12,953 nt of DNA from Euperipatoides rowelli (GCA_003024985.2 PXIH01S0014538.1), one strand, 5' to 3'; shown: positions 1 through 8,931, counted from the stretch's first letter. Numbers and translations: made by a program. Notes: generated by a model not told the origin, from the sequence alone.

Positions 1-40
1 ATGTACATTCAAAATTTAATTAACTTTTTTTTAAATATAG

Positions 41-281
41 TAATTATTCGAATCAAAGATGTTGATTCCAAACCATTCAAGGGTTTCTTGGTGCAAGCCC
101 GAAAATCAAATTCAGAAATTCCTGTAGGAACTTGGACTACACGTCCAGGAGCACGACTAAGCCAAACAAAGAGCTGTTCAAACAATGACGATTCAGTTAC
201 TCACACTAGTGCTGAAGAAAAAATAAAGTTAATTTTAACATGGAATCCACCAAAACGCAATCTTGGGCCGGTCACCTTATA
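41..281 (+). CDS. Reeler-domain protein, internal exon (5' part of the domain)
   Basis: This exon encodes about 80 residues of a Reeler domain, a secreted or extracellular fold found in reelin, ferric-chelate reductase 1-like proteins and short invertebrate defense proteins. Visible family features, in order, are PFKGFLVQAR near the start, VGTW about 15 residues later, a cysteine followed by SVTHT, and LTWNPP before GPVTLY at the end. The exon is bounded by a pyrimidine-rich acceptor ending TATAG at 36-40 and a consensus donor GTAAGT at 282-287. The reading frame is open further upstream to position 1, but that N-terminal stretch is intron-like, so the apparent ATG at 1 is not taken as the start. 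The exon begins two bases into a codon's remainder and ends after two bases of the next codon (TA). That codon becomes TAT (Tyr) when joined to the exon at 1560. The signal peptide and first part of the domain must lie before the window. Confidence 0.85.
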
Positions 282-1559
282 GTAAGTTTTTAAATTCATC
301 ATTTTCATATAAACAACTTTTTCTCTCAGCCTGAGAGAATTTTCTCATATATTTAATAGAATTTCTGATTAAAAAATAGTGAAGCTCTAAACTATAGCTT
401 TTTATGATATGTGTTTCTTGCACAATAGTGAATGATTGAATTAAATAACAGACCATATTTTCTTTTCATTTGCATCTGTACATTTCCCTAAATGAGTATG
501 CAAGAGTCTGGCTTGAAGCAGATAGCTCAGATCTTCTCAAATCTAAGATAACTTTTATTCATTTCAGATCATTTAAAAGCACAGCAAGAAAAGCAACAAT
601 TTGACTCACTGGTTTGTTTCCATGCTTTATAGTTTGAAAATATTTTTATAGCCAGCTCTAATGGGACTCTTATTAAGTTTAGTGGCATGAGTTGATTGTC
701 AAACTTATCATATAATTTTATGTTTCCCCTGCAATTAATCCTGGAAAGATTCTGTTTATTTTGCAATTAAACATTCTGGTTATTATATGCTCCATACCAA
801 TATCGTGTATGCTCATTTAGTGAAGCCTAAGCATAGGTAAATACTATATGCCATTCCGTCATGATATCGTTTAATTATGGAAACAGGTAACAGTGTGCAT
901 CTGGGATTGTGACTTAAAATATATAAAATTATACCAATGAAATTATATAACCTATGTGTGATTCGTTAGGTTTCATAATTCAATTTGATATTTGAAAAAC
1001 TTAAAATTTTTATTGGACTGTGAGGAAACTATAACCAATATTGAAAAACAGTGCATTGTTTGTTAACTCAAAAAAATATTTTACGAACATATAGGATCGT
1101 TACTTTGTGAACTGTAGATTTAGGTATCACCATTTCCTAGCTAGCATGGTGTTTCCTTCAGAGATGTTAGGCCTAGCTGTTCTTTTTTTATGCTACCAGT
1201 TTATTGGAACTTCAACCATTGTTTGATTGTACCATTGGAGGATCTTTGTTAAACTAAGATCTAAAATGCCTCTGGACAGTTGTAGGTGACTTGCTTTCCC
1301 ATAACCACAACACATACATGGTTTTTTCGTTTGTCAACATTTTCTGATTTGCAATTTGTGGATGCCTGGAATGCTTGTAACATTGTATAAACTGTGAGAA
1401 TTTATTTTTTATTTAACAAACAATGTGCATTTATCTGTGTTACATTATCTGTTATAGTTTTTTTCAGTATTGCGTTTCTTAATCAGATGAATAAATCATG
1501 GACATGGTGTATAACTATTTTTTAAACTAATGCATTTTAATTGTATTTTTTTTTTTTAG
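282..1559 (+). other. Intron of the Reeler gene
   Basis: This 1278-bp interval is bounded by donor GTAAGT (282-287) and a T-rich acceptor ending TTTTTTTAG at 1559. It is AT-rich and shows no convincing coding sequence on either strand. The short minus-strand reading frame at 569-766 has no recognisable domain or splice support and is treated as chance. Junction phases on the two sides match, and joining them restores the hydrophobic strand typical of the Reeler C-terminal half, so the intron call is strong. Confidence 0.8.
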
Positions 1560-1648
1560 TTTTACAGCAGTTCAAACCCATGATATATTTTGGGTTAAAA
1601 TTTCTGCTACCATACAGGAAGGTGTTCCATATCCTACCCAGAGACAAG
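1560..1648 (+). CDS. Reeler-domain protein, next exon (3' part of the domain)
   Basis: This 89-bp exon continues the Reeler domain. Its first base completes a tyrosine codon, and it then reads FTAVQTHDIFWVKISATI followed by a proline-containing tail. The pattern of a beta strand, then VQ, then FWVKI is the conserved end of Reeler domains. The acceptor at 1558-1559 follows a run of 13 or more pyrimidines, and the donor at 1649-1654 is a consensus GTAAGT. The exon ends after the first base (G) of a codon. Reeler proteins differ in what follows: ferric-chelate reductase 1-like proteins continue into DOMON and cytochrome b561 domains, whereas invertebrate putative defense proteins stop soon after. 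No DOMON-like exon is visible downstream in this window, which favours the short form. Confidence 0.85.
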
Positions 1649-1960
1649 GTAAGTTTTTCTTTAATTGCTGGTTATTTTTATTACCTTTTGGAGGAGAGGG
1701 GGAATTGACTAGGTTACATATTTTTAATAAAATTACATTTTATAAATTATATTAAGAAATTGAAAAAATTGGCTGCACACCAGTGCTAATAGCTACATGC
1801 CTATATTACTTAGCCTAATTACAAATAGGCCTACTATATTATTATTTAAAACTATCCACTCAATTGGTATGTTCCATACCAATTGAGTGGATAGTTTTCA
1901 TGCAGCTGCTTGTTTACAGTGTAATTTTTACAAGAGATTTTGCCTTTGTCTTCTTTGCAG
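1649..1960 (+). other. Probable last intron of the Reeler gene
   Basis: The interval starts with GTAAGT and ends with the strong acceptor TTTGTCTTCTTTGCAG. It contains a perfect 24-bp-arm hairpin (1848-1898) about 60 bases before the acceptor, and a TAGGCCTA-like motif near 1826. I see no coding sequence. The acceptor choice is inferred from sequence alone; an alternative is that the intron runs on and joins an exon beyond the window. Confidence 0.5.
1848..1898. repeat. Perfect hairpin, 24-bp arms and 3-base loop
   Basis: The left arm 1848-1871 and right arm 1875-1898 are exact reverse complements separated by TTC (1872-1874). The arms include ATCCACTCAATTGGTAT and its complement. There is no flanking coding sequence and no tail. 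It lies in the probable last intron of the Reeler gene. A 24-bp uninterrupted stem with a 3-base loop is shorter and tighter than a typical animal pre-microRNA, so a palindromic repeat or a recent local inverted duplication is the more cautious reading. Confidence 0.9.
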
Positions 1961-2390
1961 GGTAAACTAATAATTATTGTGCTATAATTATTCACAAAAG
2001 TTCTATCAACTACTCAATTTTAAATAACATCTTAAAATTTTATATACTGTATATTGTACATACTGGACATGTATAGGCTACACTTGAAAAAGCAACTATG
2101 AAATATAAAGATGGACAACTTAATTAAATATTAGCTTAGGCAAAAAATATATATATATTCCCTCTGCCAGCATCTGAACCTGGGACCTTTGTCTTACCAG
2201 ACAGTGCTCTAACCACTGAGCTACAAAGGCACATATTTGGGTCTATCAAAATCTAACATTTAAATTTATTTAGCTGTGATGCAATAATCATCACCTGACT
2301 TGTATCTCTAAAACTTTATTATTTCAAGATATATAGTGTTATCTTCAAACATCTAAGCTTGCAGTCCATGTAAATCACCAATAAATAAAT
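1961..2390 (+). other. Possible terminal exon and 3' UTR of the Reeler gene
   Basis: If the acceptor at 1959-1960 is used, the split codon becomes GGG (Gly) and is followed at once by TAA (1963-1965). The protein would then end ...PTQRQG just after the Reeler domain. Invertebrate putative defense proteins have this architecture: signal peptide plus one Reeler domain, about 160-170 residues. Two overlapping AATAAA signals occur at 2380-2389 and could end the transcript, which would place the repeat copy at 2076-2356 inside the 3' UTR. Only the splice consensus, phase and stop are directly seen; the transcript end is inference. Confidence 0.4.
2076..2356 (-). repeat. TIR element with tRNA-like core, copy A (inverted)
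   Basis: On the minus strand this copy contains a tRNA-like segment (about 2163-2231). It has A-box TAGCTCAGTGGTTAGAG, then a B-box-like GGTTCAGATGC, at normal tRNA spacing. A cloverleaf is largely drawable: GCTC/GAGC for the D stem, a T stem next to TTCAGAT, and acceptor halves CCTTTG and CAGAGG that pair with one wobble. The anticodon arm is degenerate, so this is not a functional tRNA. Outer ends resemble each other in inverted orientation: ACACTTGAAAA...ATGAAATATAAAGATG at the left, and a diverged ATAGTGTTATCTTCAAACATCT at the right. The internal ATTTAATTAAGTT motif is shared with copy B. Confidence 0.7.
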
Positions 2391-2609
2391 GGTTGGACAT
2401 TAATAATTATTCCCATCAGCCATAAATTTTAGACACTTGAAAATTTAATCACTGTGAAATATAAAGATGAAAATAATAAGGTTATATAGATACAATTCAG
2501 GTGATTATTATTATTGAATCATACTCCACATATCCACCAGTTTAAAATTTAGATAGCTCAGTGGTTAGAGCACTGTCCCGGTAAAACAAAGATCACAGGT
2601 TCAGATCCT

Positions 2610-3833
2610 TTTTTTTTAATAATGGGCATTATACCGTTTTATTCAAAAAGAAAAAAAATAGAATGAAATATTCATATTACACATGAAACTAAGTTATTAC
2701 ATTCATTGCTACAAAAACAAAAAATTAAGACTCCGCTAGCTAAATTAAAATATATTTTGAAAAAAAAAAAAAGGTTGATTATTTTGATTCAAACTTTTTT
2801 TTCTCATAAATGCTGAATGGGCAAGATAGAGGAATCCTGATCATGAAGTTTCCGCACATGTAAAATAAAATATGGCCAAGGCCTTACATTATATCTTGAA
2901 ACATCATGTTATTTCTTATTTTCCATATTACGTATATGGCATGCAACAGAAGCCACCCTTGATTCTTATGCTGCAAAACCATCGGAAGAAAAGAAAGAAT
3001 ATCCAAGTTAACCAATGGTACCGCTGTAATTTTACCTATTGTATTCCTTAAATTACTAAAGTGTGTGCAATAAAACAATAAATGCTCAATACATCGGTAT
3101 GAGAGCGGAAAGAACATTTATTAATTAATCTCACACCATATTTATTTGCCAACCTATCATTGGTAAAGTTAGCGCTATGAATAATTTAAAATGTAAAATC
3201 TAAGAAAATAGGAGCCATGTTTAAAGTCTTAATATATTTATAAAGTGACACCCAAATTTTGTGCATTGGTGGCATTACCCTATCTTTATTAATGAGATAA
3301 ATAAACTCTATAAGAAAATTTTACATGATCAGGTGTATTAGATGCATTTGCCACCTCCATAAAAGCATATAACAATGGAAAATAAATAATGTCTTAGGTA
3401 GGCTATACAAGGTGGAGGCATATCAGTAGGTCTTTCTTCAGGTAAGGAATTAATCCGATTATTAAATTTACAAAAGGAAACCCAACAATTTGACCTTATC
3501 ACATGAGCATAAACATTTATGTCATGTAATCCCATACCATCCCACCCCTGAGTGACAGAAACATAACCGTTCTACTAATAGACACCAACCTAGTTTTCCA
3601 TAAATGACTGAGTAAATAATGTTTGAGGTAAAAAATAAGTAAGCTTATGCACTAGATATGTATTAATAATTGTTAATTTAGTCTTTAAAGATAAATATTT
3701 TCCTTGAAGCCTGAATTTGGCTTATTAAAATAATCAATAATTTGTTCCTGAATTTTCCACCTCATTACCTTACCATCAAAAGGATATGGCAATCCTAAAA
3801 TCTTTTTAGGCAAATTTTTGGAAAAGGAAGTTC
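2610..3833 (-). mobile_element. 5'-truncated L1-like LINE inserted into copy B
   Basis: The insertion is flanked by an exact 14-bp direct repeat, CAGGTTCAGATCCT (2596-2609 and 3834-3847), the mark of target-primed integration. On the minus strand its 3' end is a short poly(A), seen as the T-run just after 2609, preceded about 25 bases earlier by an AATAAA signal (complement near 2638-2643). The minus strand encodes broken pieces of the C-terminal part of a non-LTR reverse transcriptase polyprotein and then an AT-rich 3' UTR of about 270 bases. Length, poly(A), target duplication and 5' truncation all fit ordinary LINE retrotransposition. Assignment to the L1/Tx1 side of non-LTR elements is inference from the C-terminal motifs. 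Confidence 0.8.
2884..3720 (-). pseudogene. LINE reverse transcriptase C-terminal region, decayed
   Basis: Reading the minus strand, the upstream part (about 3580-3720) gives LSLKTKLTIINTYLVHKLTY, which resembles the thumb region after the catalytic domain of L1-like reverse transcriptases. The frame at 3338-3535 begins near GMGLHDINVYAHVIR, matching the usual 'G-L-G-L-x-D-x-x-x-Y' step. The frame at 2884-3117 reads IEHLLFYCTHFSNLRN and later IYVIWKIRNN, like the C-terminal cysteine/histidine segment with a final IW..RN motif. Frames change and stops intervene between these blocks, so the gene is dead. The catalytic core is not included because the copy is 5'-truncated. Confidence 0.7.
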
Positions 3834-4094
3834 CAGGTTCAGATCCTGGCAGAACGAAAATATTTTTTCTATCTAATCTGATATTTAATTAAGTTATTCA
3901 TCTGTATATTTAAGACTGTGAATTTTCAAGTGTCTAAAATTTACGAAAGATTGGAATAATAATAATTGTTACTGAATCTAAATTAGACTGTACCATATTC
4001 AAAGTGGATAAAACATTATTACTAGATCTCTCTCATAATTCATTCTATGCCATTACTTTTTTTTAGTTAGTGTTCACTGGGCAAATAGCATATC

Positions 4095-4370
4095 TCCTAG
4101 GACTATATTCCAGCTTATGCTCCCCTCATGATGGCCTACATTACTAGATTGTCTACTCTTAAGACTACCCTAACCTTAACTCAGACTTATGTGCATTACA
4201 TTTTATAACAATAAAACCTTAAATATATATCAAAGTATATACAACTAAAATTTATTTCATAAACTCTGATGCACATGTCTGAGTTAGGTTCAGGATAGTC
4301 AGTAAGGTTAGGCAACTAGTAAGGTGACCAGCATGGGGAAAACTGAAATATAGCCCACCCCCCATCCTAG
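4095..4370. mobile_element. MITE-like element with long imperfect inverted repeats
   Basis: The left arm (about 4100-4200) and right arm (about 4268-4356) are imperfect reverse complements. Matching blocks include GGACTATATTCCAG with GGGCTATATTTCAG, TTACTAG, GACTACCCTAACC with GACTATCCTGAACC, and TAACTCAGAC followed by ATGTGCAT. CCTAG occurs just outside both ends. The spacer of roughly 65 bases is AT-rich and no protein is encoded. The arms occupy most of the element, giving a foldback or MITE form. The superfamily is not assignable because no clear target duplication is visible. Confidence 0.65.
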
Positions 4371-4669
4371 GTGAGCCAGTAGCCAATCCACCCCTGCAAA
4401 CAAATTCCATTTAAATTTTTATTTTACTTGTTTTTAATATATTTTTTTGGTCTTTATATAGTTGTGTTTTAACCATCCCACTTATTGTTTTCACTACTTT
4501 ATTTTAATATCTTTATAATTAAAAAAAAAAAATCAAATTGCATGCCTTTATTAACTGTCCTTCTATAATATTAAATTTTACATACAGTAATTATGCATGC
4601 AGATAATTAGTTTATAATCTGTATGGTTAATTAGCTGATTTAATATTTGATTGTGAATAAATTATGGAT
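4371..4669. other. AT-rich stretch, nothing recognised
   Basis: The stretch contains T- and A-runs (for example the A-run near 4520-4531) and no reading frame, splice-consistent exon, or repeat paired with another part of the window. Confidence 0.5.
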
Positions 4670-5325
4670 ATCCAAAATTTGCTGAGGGTTTCTAAGAAAT
4701 TGGTATTGCATGGGAAATCCCATATTTGAGGGTTAAAATAATGATCCTGTATAAGCCTTGTACGGGATGCTAAAATTCCCATATTTAGTCCTTTTCCACA
4801 AATTTATTCTATCGTTTGTTGTAAAAAATCATCAATATTACTAAACAATGCACTGAAGTTTGAAAAGTTATGACACCATTGAACGATGTTTTATTTCAAT
4901 TTAAACTAACCAACAGTTGCCGGAGGCCGGAGCTGCAAACCAATCAAATTTTATCTGAGCACTATGTAGAAACCTGTAGTCAATAGGGAAGGAAGTTGAA
5001 AAGAACATACATACTAACAAACAACATTAGTATTTGTTGTAGGAATTCATCAATCAAAGAAGTAAAATTTTTCTGCTTTAAATTGTTATAAATGACAAGA
5101 GACTGTTGTGTAAAGCAAAAAGCAATAGATGAATATGATTTTATGGTATGCTACGTTAAAAAATGTTGAATGTTTTAAATGTATAACAATAAGCGTAAAA
5201 TTAAACCCAAATTATTAACAGTCATGTGTATGTCCTTTCTCAGAAAAATAACTGACCAGGGTTAAATCTCGAGTTAATGTTAGCGTCCCTTATTTAAGTG
5301 CTGAAAAAGTTGGCAACCTAGATGC
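4670..5325. repeat. Possible unclassified interspersed repeat
   Basis: The stretch differs in texture from its surroundings. It carries CCCATATTT twice (near 4719 and 4778), and a small hairpin with arms ATCCTGTA (4744-4751) and TACGGGAT (4761-4768), one base from perfect. It also has a GC-rich patch CCGGAGGCCGG (about 4920) followed by AAACCAATCA, and a terminal-looking segment ending AAAAGTTGGCAACCTAG near 5322. A related AAACCAATCAGATTTGAGCAC phrase occurs at about 11083-11102. No terminal repeat pair or coding sequence was demonstrated, so boundaries are approximate and the element status is tentative. Confidence 0.3.
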
Positions 5326-6415
5326 ACCACTTATTAAGTAAGATAATTACTAAATAGATGATGGTTACTTTCTTTATTCTACACAAATATTTTTAGATCT
5401 GTTAAGATTGACTGCCTTTTTTTTTAAATTCTTTGTATGATAGTATTTCTCAACTACTTCCTTTATTATTATTTAAAAGTCATATAACAAGTTTTGATTA
5501 TTTAAAATACTTTTCTTTTCTTTTAACTACCTTGGCAAATTATTTTTCTTTTATTACATGCCATAGATTTGATAATAAAATTATGAAATAAAATTTAAAA
5601 AAAAATAATAATCTATATTTATGACATTTGAAAAGGCTGAGAATAATTTAGTGAAATGATGCAGACGTAAACAATTAACTAAAGTATTGCAATTAATGAA
5701 GTCATGTCTAAAAGAACTTGTTAGGTAATTTAAAAATTAGTAAGGTGTTGTAGCAGTCATCAAAATGTGGGTGACAAAAATAAAAGTGTGACAAGTAAAT
5801 AAATATTTTAAATAAATACCCAAATTTTGTATTCATTTTCACAGTTTTCCAATATATAAAAAAAAAAAAACCTTCATTAAAAATAATATCTTTGGAAAGA
5901 TGTTTTTTTTTTTAAAAATTATTATTGGGGCATTAGTACTTCCTGTATATTTGTACCATTTGTTCATGACTGACTCTAATGAAAGAACAGTGCTGCTTTC
6001 ATTTAAAAATGCTAGTCATAATGATGTATTCTCATGTGAATAGAACAAGACTTGAATACCATGTGATGAGAGACAAAGACATGATGGCGGTCATGCATGT
6101 AATTTTAATTTACCATTATATTGTATTATAATTTATTATGTATTCAAGTTAATATCTAGTTCCATGTGTGAAGAACCAAAGGTAATAATTTTTCTTATAC
6201 TTGATTTATATATGAATTAAAATATCAAAGTTTTCATGTACTTGCTCAAGCAGTTTAACATTGTAATTTGAAATAAAATGTAATTTGAAATGTGTTATGA
6301 TTATTTTAATGTACCTGAATTTGAAGCAGAATAAACATCGAAATAATTTTCATGGTCTTTTAAAACGGAATGGTAATTAGCTGTGTTACAAGTAGCTTAC
6401 ATATAATTCAGTAAT
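5326..6415. other. AT-rich intergenic stretch, no gene seen
   Basis: Both strands lack sizeable reading frames. The stretch holds A- and T-runs (near 5856 and 5905), a short dyad ATCTTT-GG-AAAGAT (5888-5901), and a 13-bp direct duplication TGTAATTTGAAAT at 6262-6274 and 6279-6291. No exon with convincing splice signals and recognisable protein content was found. Confidence 0.5.
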
Positions 6416-6630
6416 GGACTACAGTCCTAATGTTTTGTGATAATTATCATTATTATTAGCTAGAGTACATTTCAAGTGTGAATTAAATTCTTAAAAACGC
6501 TATACGTTGGGCTACAGCCGCATTGTTTTACGTTAATTATCACTATTAGTATTAGTACATAAAATTCAGTGTAAATTATATTACCGTATACAAATTTATA
6601 CATTAGGCTACAGACACCATGTTTTTGTTT
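6416..6630. repeat. Degenerate tandem repeat, period about 95 bp
   Basis: CTACAG recurs at 6419, 6512 and 6608, each time preceded by GG or GGG. The first two units continue in parallel: TAATGTTTTGTGATAATTATCA, then CATTGTTTTACGTTAATTATCA, each followed by repeated ATTA and then AGTACAT. The third unit keeps only GGCTACAGACACCATGTTTT before running into a T tract. Spacings of 93 and 96 bp support an old tandem duplication. Confidence 0.65.
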
Positions 6631-6889
6631 TTTTTCAAATTTGCATTCCAACCTTTATTCAATTTATTCCTAATCAATTGTGAACTCAAAAGTTCACCAT
6701 TTAAGTATATCAGAAAATAAACCACTATCCTATATCAAATAACATACAAAATTTATAACTGTGTTTAATGTAATTATAAATTTCAAGCAAGCATGATTTA
6801 ACCCAACATCTAAGTCAGTGTAAGTTTCATTTGTAATAACTATAAAGTAGTAAATTATATGATATCTGCCTTGACAGCAAGATGAATAT

Positions 6890-8078
6890 ACTCATCAAAA
6901 AATTTATGAAATAAAGGCCAATTTGCACACATTACTAATTTTGTTGACCAATGTGATCCTTACACAATATCTGCAGTTGAGACTAAAATAAGAATTGAAA
7001 TGTTTTGGTCAGATTTTAATAAACACAAGCAAATATAGAATGTACCTGCCGAGATTCAAAAACATGGTTCTGTGCAATCAAAGCAAGCTTGATGCAAGCA
7101 ATTGAAAGAGTAAACTATCCTACTAGTGTATCAAATGACAAACTATCTCATGTCGTGCCGCCAATATTGACTGGTGATTATAGGCAGTGGACATCATTTT
7201 CTGACTTAGTTTAATCAGGGATACATCAAAGTGATGCCTTGACACCAATGAAAAAATTTCACTATTAAAATCTTCAGTGAAAGGTGGTGTTGGCTTTTAA
7301 TGTGAAGTAAATTACATGAAAGTATAGAAGATAGGCCTACTATCCAACAGATACTCTAACAGGAAACAAATAATACAGTTTCATCTAGAATAATTATTTG
7401 CTTAACCAATAATGACTCATAAATCAGCAAATCATATGAGAAAACTGTGGAATGTTACTGTGGAGAACATAATGCTCTTCAGGCTTTAGATTTGTACACT
7501 GAGAAATGGGATTGTTTAATGGTCTTCATAGTGGCTGAGAGATTGGACAATGGAATGCAGTGCAGTTGGGAATTGACATTGGATTAACAGTGAGATAGTG
7601 ACATTTGATGATTTGAAAGACTTTATAGAAAATGTTGCCCTGCTCAGGATGCATCAGGTTCATAAAAGAAAGGATTTACAACCCCAACCAAGATCACCGA
7701 TGGTCAGGGATTTAAACGTTCACCTGCCACAGATTTTTATGTTTCATCAAATGCAGTCTTTGTAAAAATGTAAAGCTCACCAGCCAATGTACAGATGTTA
7801 ACAATTTTTGAAGTTATCAATAGAAAGAAGAGTTGAATTTGCAAGATCATTATTGTGCTTTAATTGATTTGAGGGTGGGTCATTTAACAAATGAATGCAA
7901 GGCATCATTATCTAACTTAAACAATGCAGACTATCTCACAATTCATTGTTTTCCAGAGGAACTAACAGGGATAAGATCAGGCCAAGTATCACAGTATGAG
8001 TATAGGCTATCAATATTCACAATCGTTTTTTCATGTGTTCGCCTATCAAATACGTCAATAGGTAAAAATAATCACTAA
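6890..8078 (+). pseudogene. BEL/Pao gag pseudogene
   Basis: Near the start the sequence reads FNKHKQI then PAEIQKH. A diagnostic block at 7155-7214 gives PPILTGDYRQWTSFSDL, the counterpart of the conserved 'F-S-G-D-x-x-x-W-x-x-F' step, ending in a stop. At about 7470-7570, ALQALDLYTEKWDCLMVF then AERLD matches the helix before 'L-D-x-x-T-x-x-x-W'; then, in another frame, VTFDDLKDFIE follows. The C-terminal part holds cysteine-rich knuckle remnants: CSLC at about 7750, and VGHLTNECKAS in the frame 7833-8078. The first CxxC of the CCHC is lost by a frame change near 7860. In an intact element this protein would coat RNA in virus-like particles; here it cannot be made. Confidence 0.75.
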
Positions 8079-8728
8079 TACACTTGTAATATTTTGAAAT
8101 AGTCACACAAACGATGGTATCCAACTATCAATTTATAATTAGTAGATGCATAACAATTTCATAGATATTTGTCACAAGGGCAAAGTCAAAATTCCTTAAC
8201 CAATATTATACACCTCAGCTTACACCAAGCTGGAACCAGACAAGACAAATCTATAAACCTATAGGATTTTTCTATTCACTATTTGAACAGCTTCCCCTAG
8301 ATGGATGGTCATGCACTCTAAATATTATTAAATTAGATTAATTTACTAAAGTTAATAAGCACACACCGGTACTGTAAATCATACTTTGTTATACATAATA
8401 AATCATATTAATTATATGCTATGTACATTGAGTCTGTTACATACTAACAAGTTATTACAATAATTACTTTATACAATATCAATAATTGGCACTCCCAACA
8501 CCAAGTACAGATGATATAGTAATAGCACTTTAAACTAAACATTCAAGGTTTATTTAGATTTTTTGGCAAGCAGTGTGGTAAACATATACAACAGGTCTGG
8601 TAATTCTCAACTAGCTAGGGACTCCTCGAGTCTGGCTCACAAGCGACATTTATTACCAAAGACTATGTAAAACATCTTCAATTTCAACATAAGAAGGCAA
8701 AGAGTGCCATAGGTGGGTTGGGTGCTAC
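8079..8728. other. Unrelated insertion or replacement between gag and pol
   Basis: BEL/Pao similarity stops after about 8070 and resumes near 9095, where the end of the protease should be. Intervening sequence has no reading frame matching a protease. It contains a 6-bp dyad around AGCTTACACCAAGCT (about 8218) and otherwise unremarkable AT-rich DNA. It may be one or more later insertions plus a deletion of the protease; no target duplication could be identified. Confidence 0.45.
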
Positions 8729-8898
8729 TTATTATTATTATTATTATTAGGTTTATTTGAGATCCAAACAATGTAGTTTACATCAAATTATGTAGGCTAC
8801 AAAACAATGTCAAATAGAAATTTTTACAATTTAAAGCCCTAGCCCGTTAGGATGTGGGCTTTAATTACAATTTTAATAAAGATTAGTTAATACTAAAA

Positions 8899-8931
<33 letters not shown>
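8729..8931 (-). mobile_element. Small retroposon fragment between (TTA)7 and poly(A)
   Basis: The left boundary is a (TTA)7 microsatellite (8729-8749) and the right boundary a run of 26 A (8906-8931), followed by more A-rich DNA. On the minus strand the end reads AAATAAACC then (TAA)n, like CR1/L2-type LINE 3' ends with microsatellite tails. A hairpin just inside has arms AAAGCCC and GGGCTTT (about 8833-8862). On the plus strand AATAAA (8875-8880) sits 26 bases before the A-run, so a plus-strand poly(A) retrocopy is the alternative. No coding sequence is present. Confidence 0.5.

Larger units (their letters stand above)
2402..3970 (+). repeat. TIR element with tRNA-like core, copy B (split by a LINE)
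   Basis: The pieces are 2402-2609 and 3848-3970 with a foreign 1.22-kb LINE between them; without it the element is about 320 bp. The left end (about 2402-2468) and right end (about 3900-3965) are inverted copies sharing AAATTTTAGACACTTGAAAATT, and the similarity extends outward through AATAATTATTCC. The core has the A-box at 2554-2570 and the B-box GGTTCAGATCC at 2598-2608. Similarity to copy A runs from GATACAATTCAGGTGAT on one side to ATTTAATTAAGTT on the other. That a tRNA-like promoter lies between terminal inverted repeats in both copies argues that the two travel as one unit, not as a lone SINE. Confidence 0.7.

Noticed and set aside
1-40. ATG at position 1 as the start of the Reeler protein
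   Set aside because: The first 13 codons are AT-rich intron-like sequence ending in a TATAG acceptor. Family similarity begins after it, and a Reeler protein should have a signal peptide and further domain residues upstream.
569-766. 65-residue minus-strand open frame
   Set aside because: It lies within a well-supported intron, has AT-rich composition like its surroundings and shows no domain or splice support.
2163-2231. A functional tRNA gene on the minus strand
   Set aside because: A- and B-boxes and three arms are recognisable, but the anticodon arm does not pair normally and position 33 is not U. The sequence is embedded in a repeat present twice, so it is a tRNA-derived repeat core.
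6630-6880. 5' LTR of the BEL/Pao element
   Set aside because: No matching 3' LTR, primer-binding site or TG...CA boundary pair could be identified, so it cannot be called.
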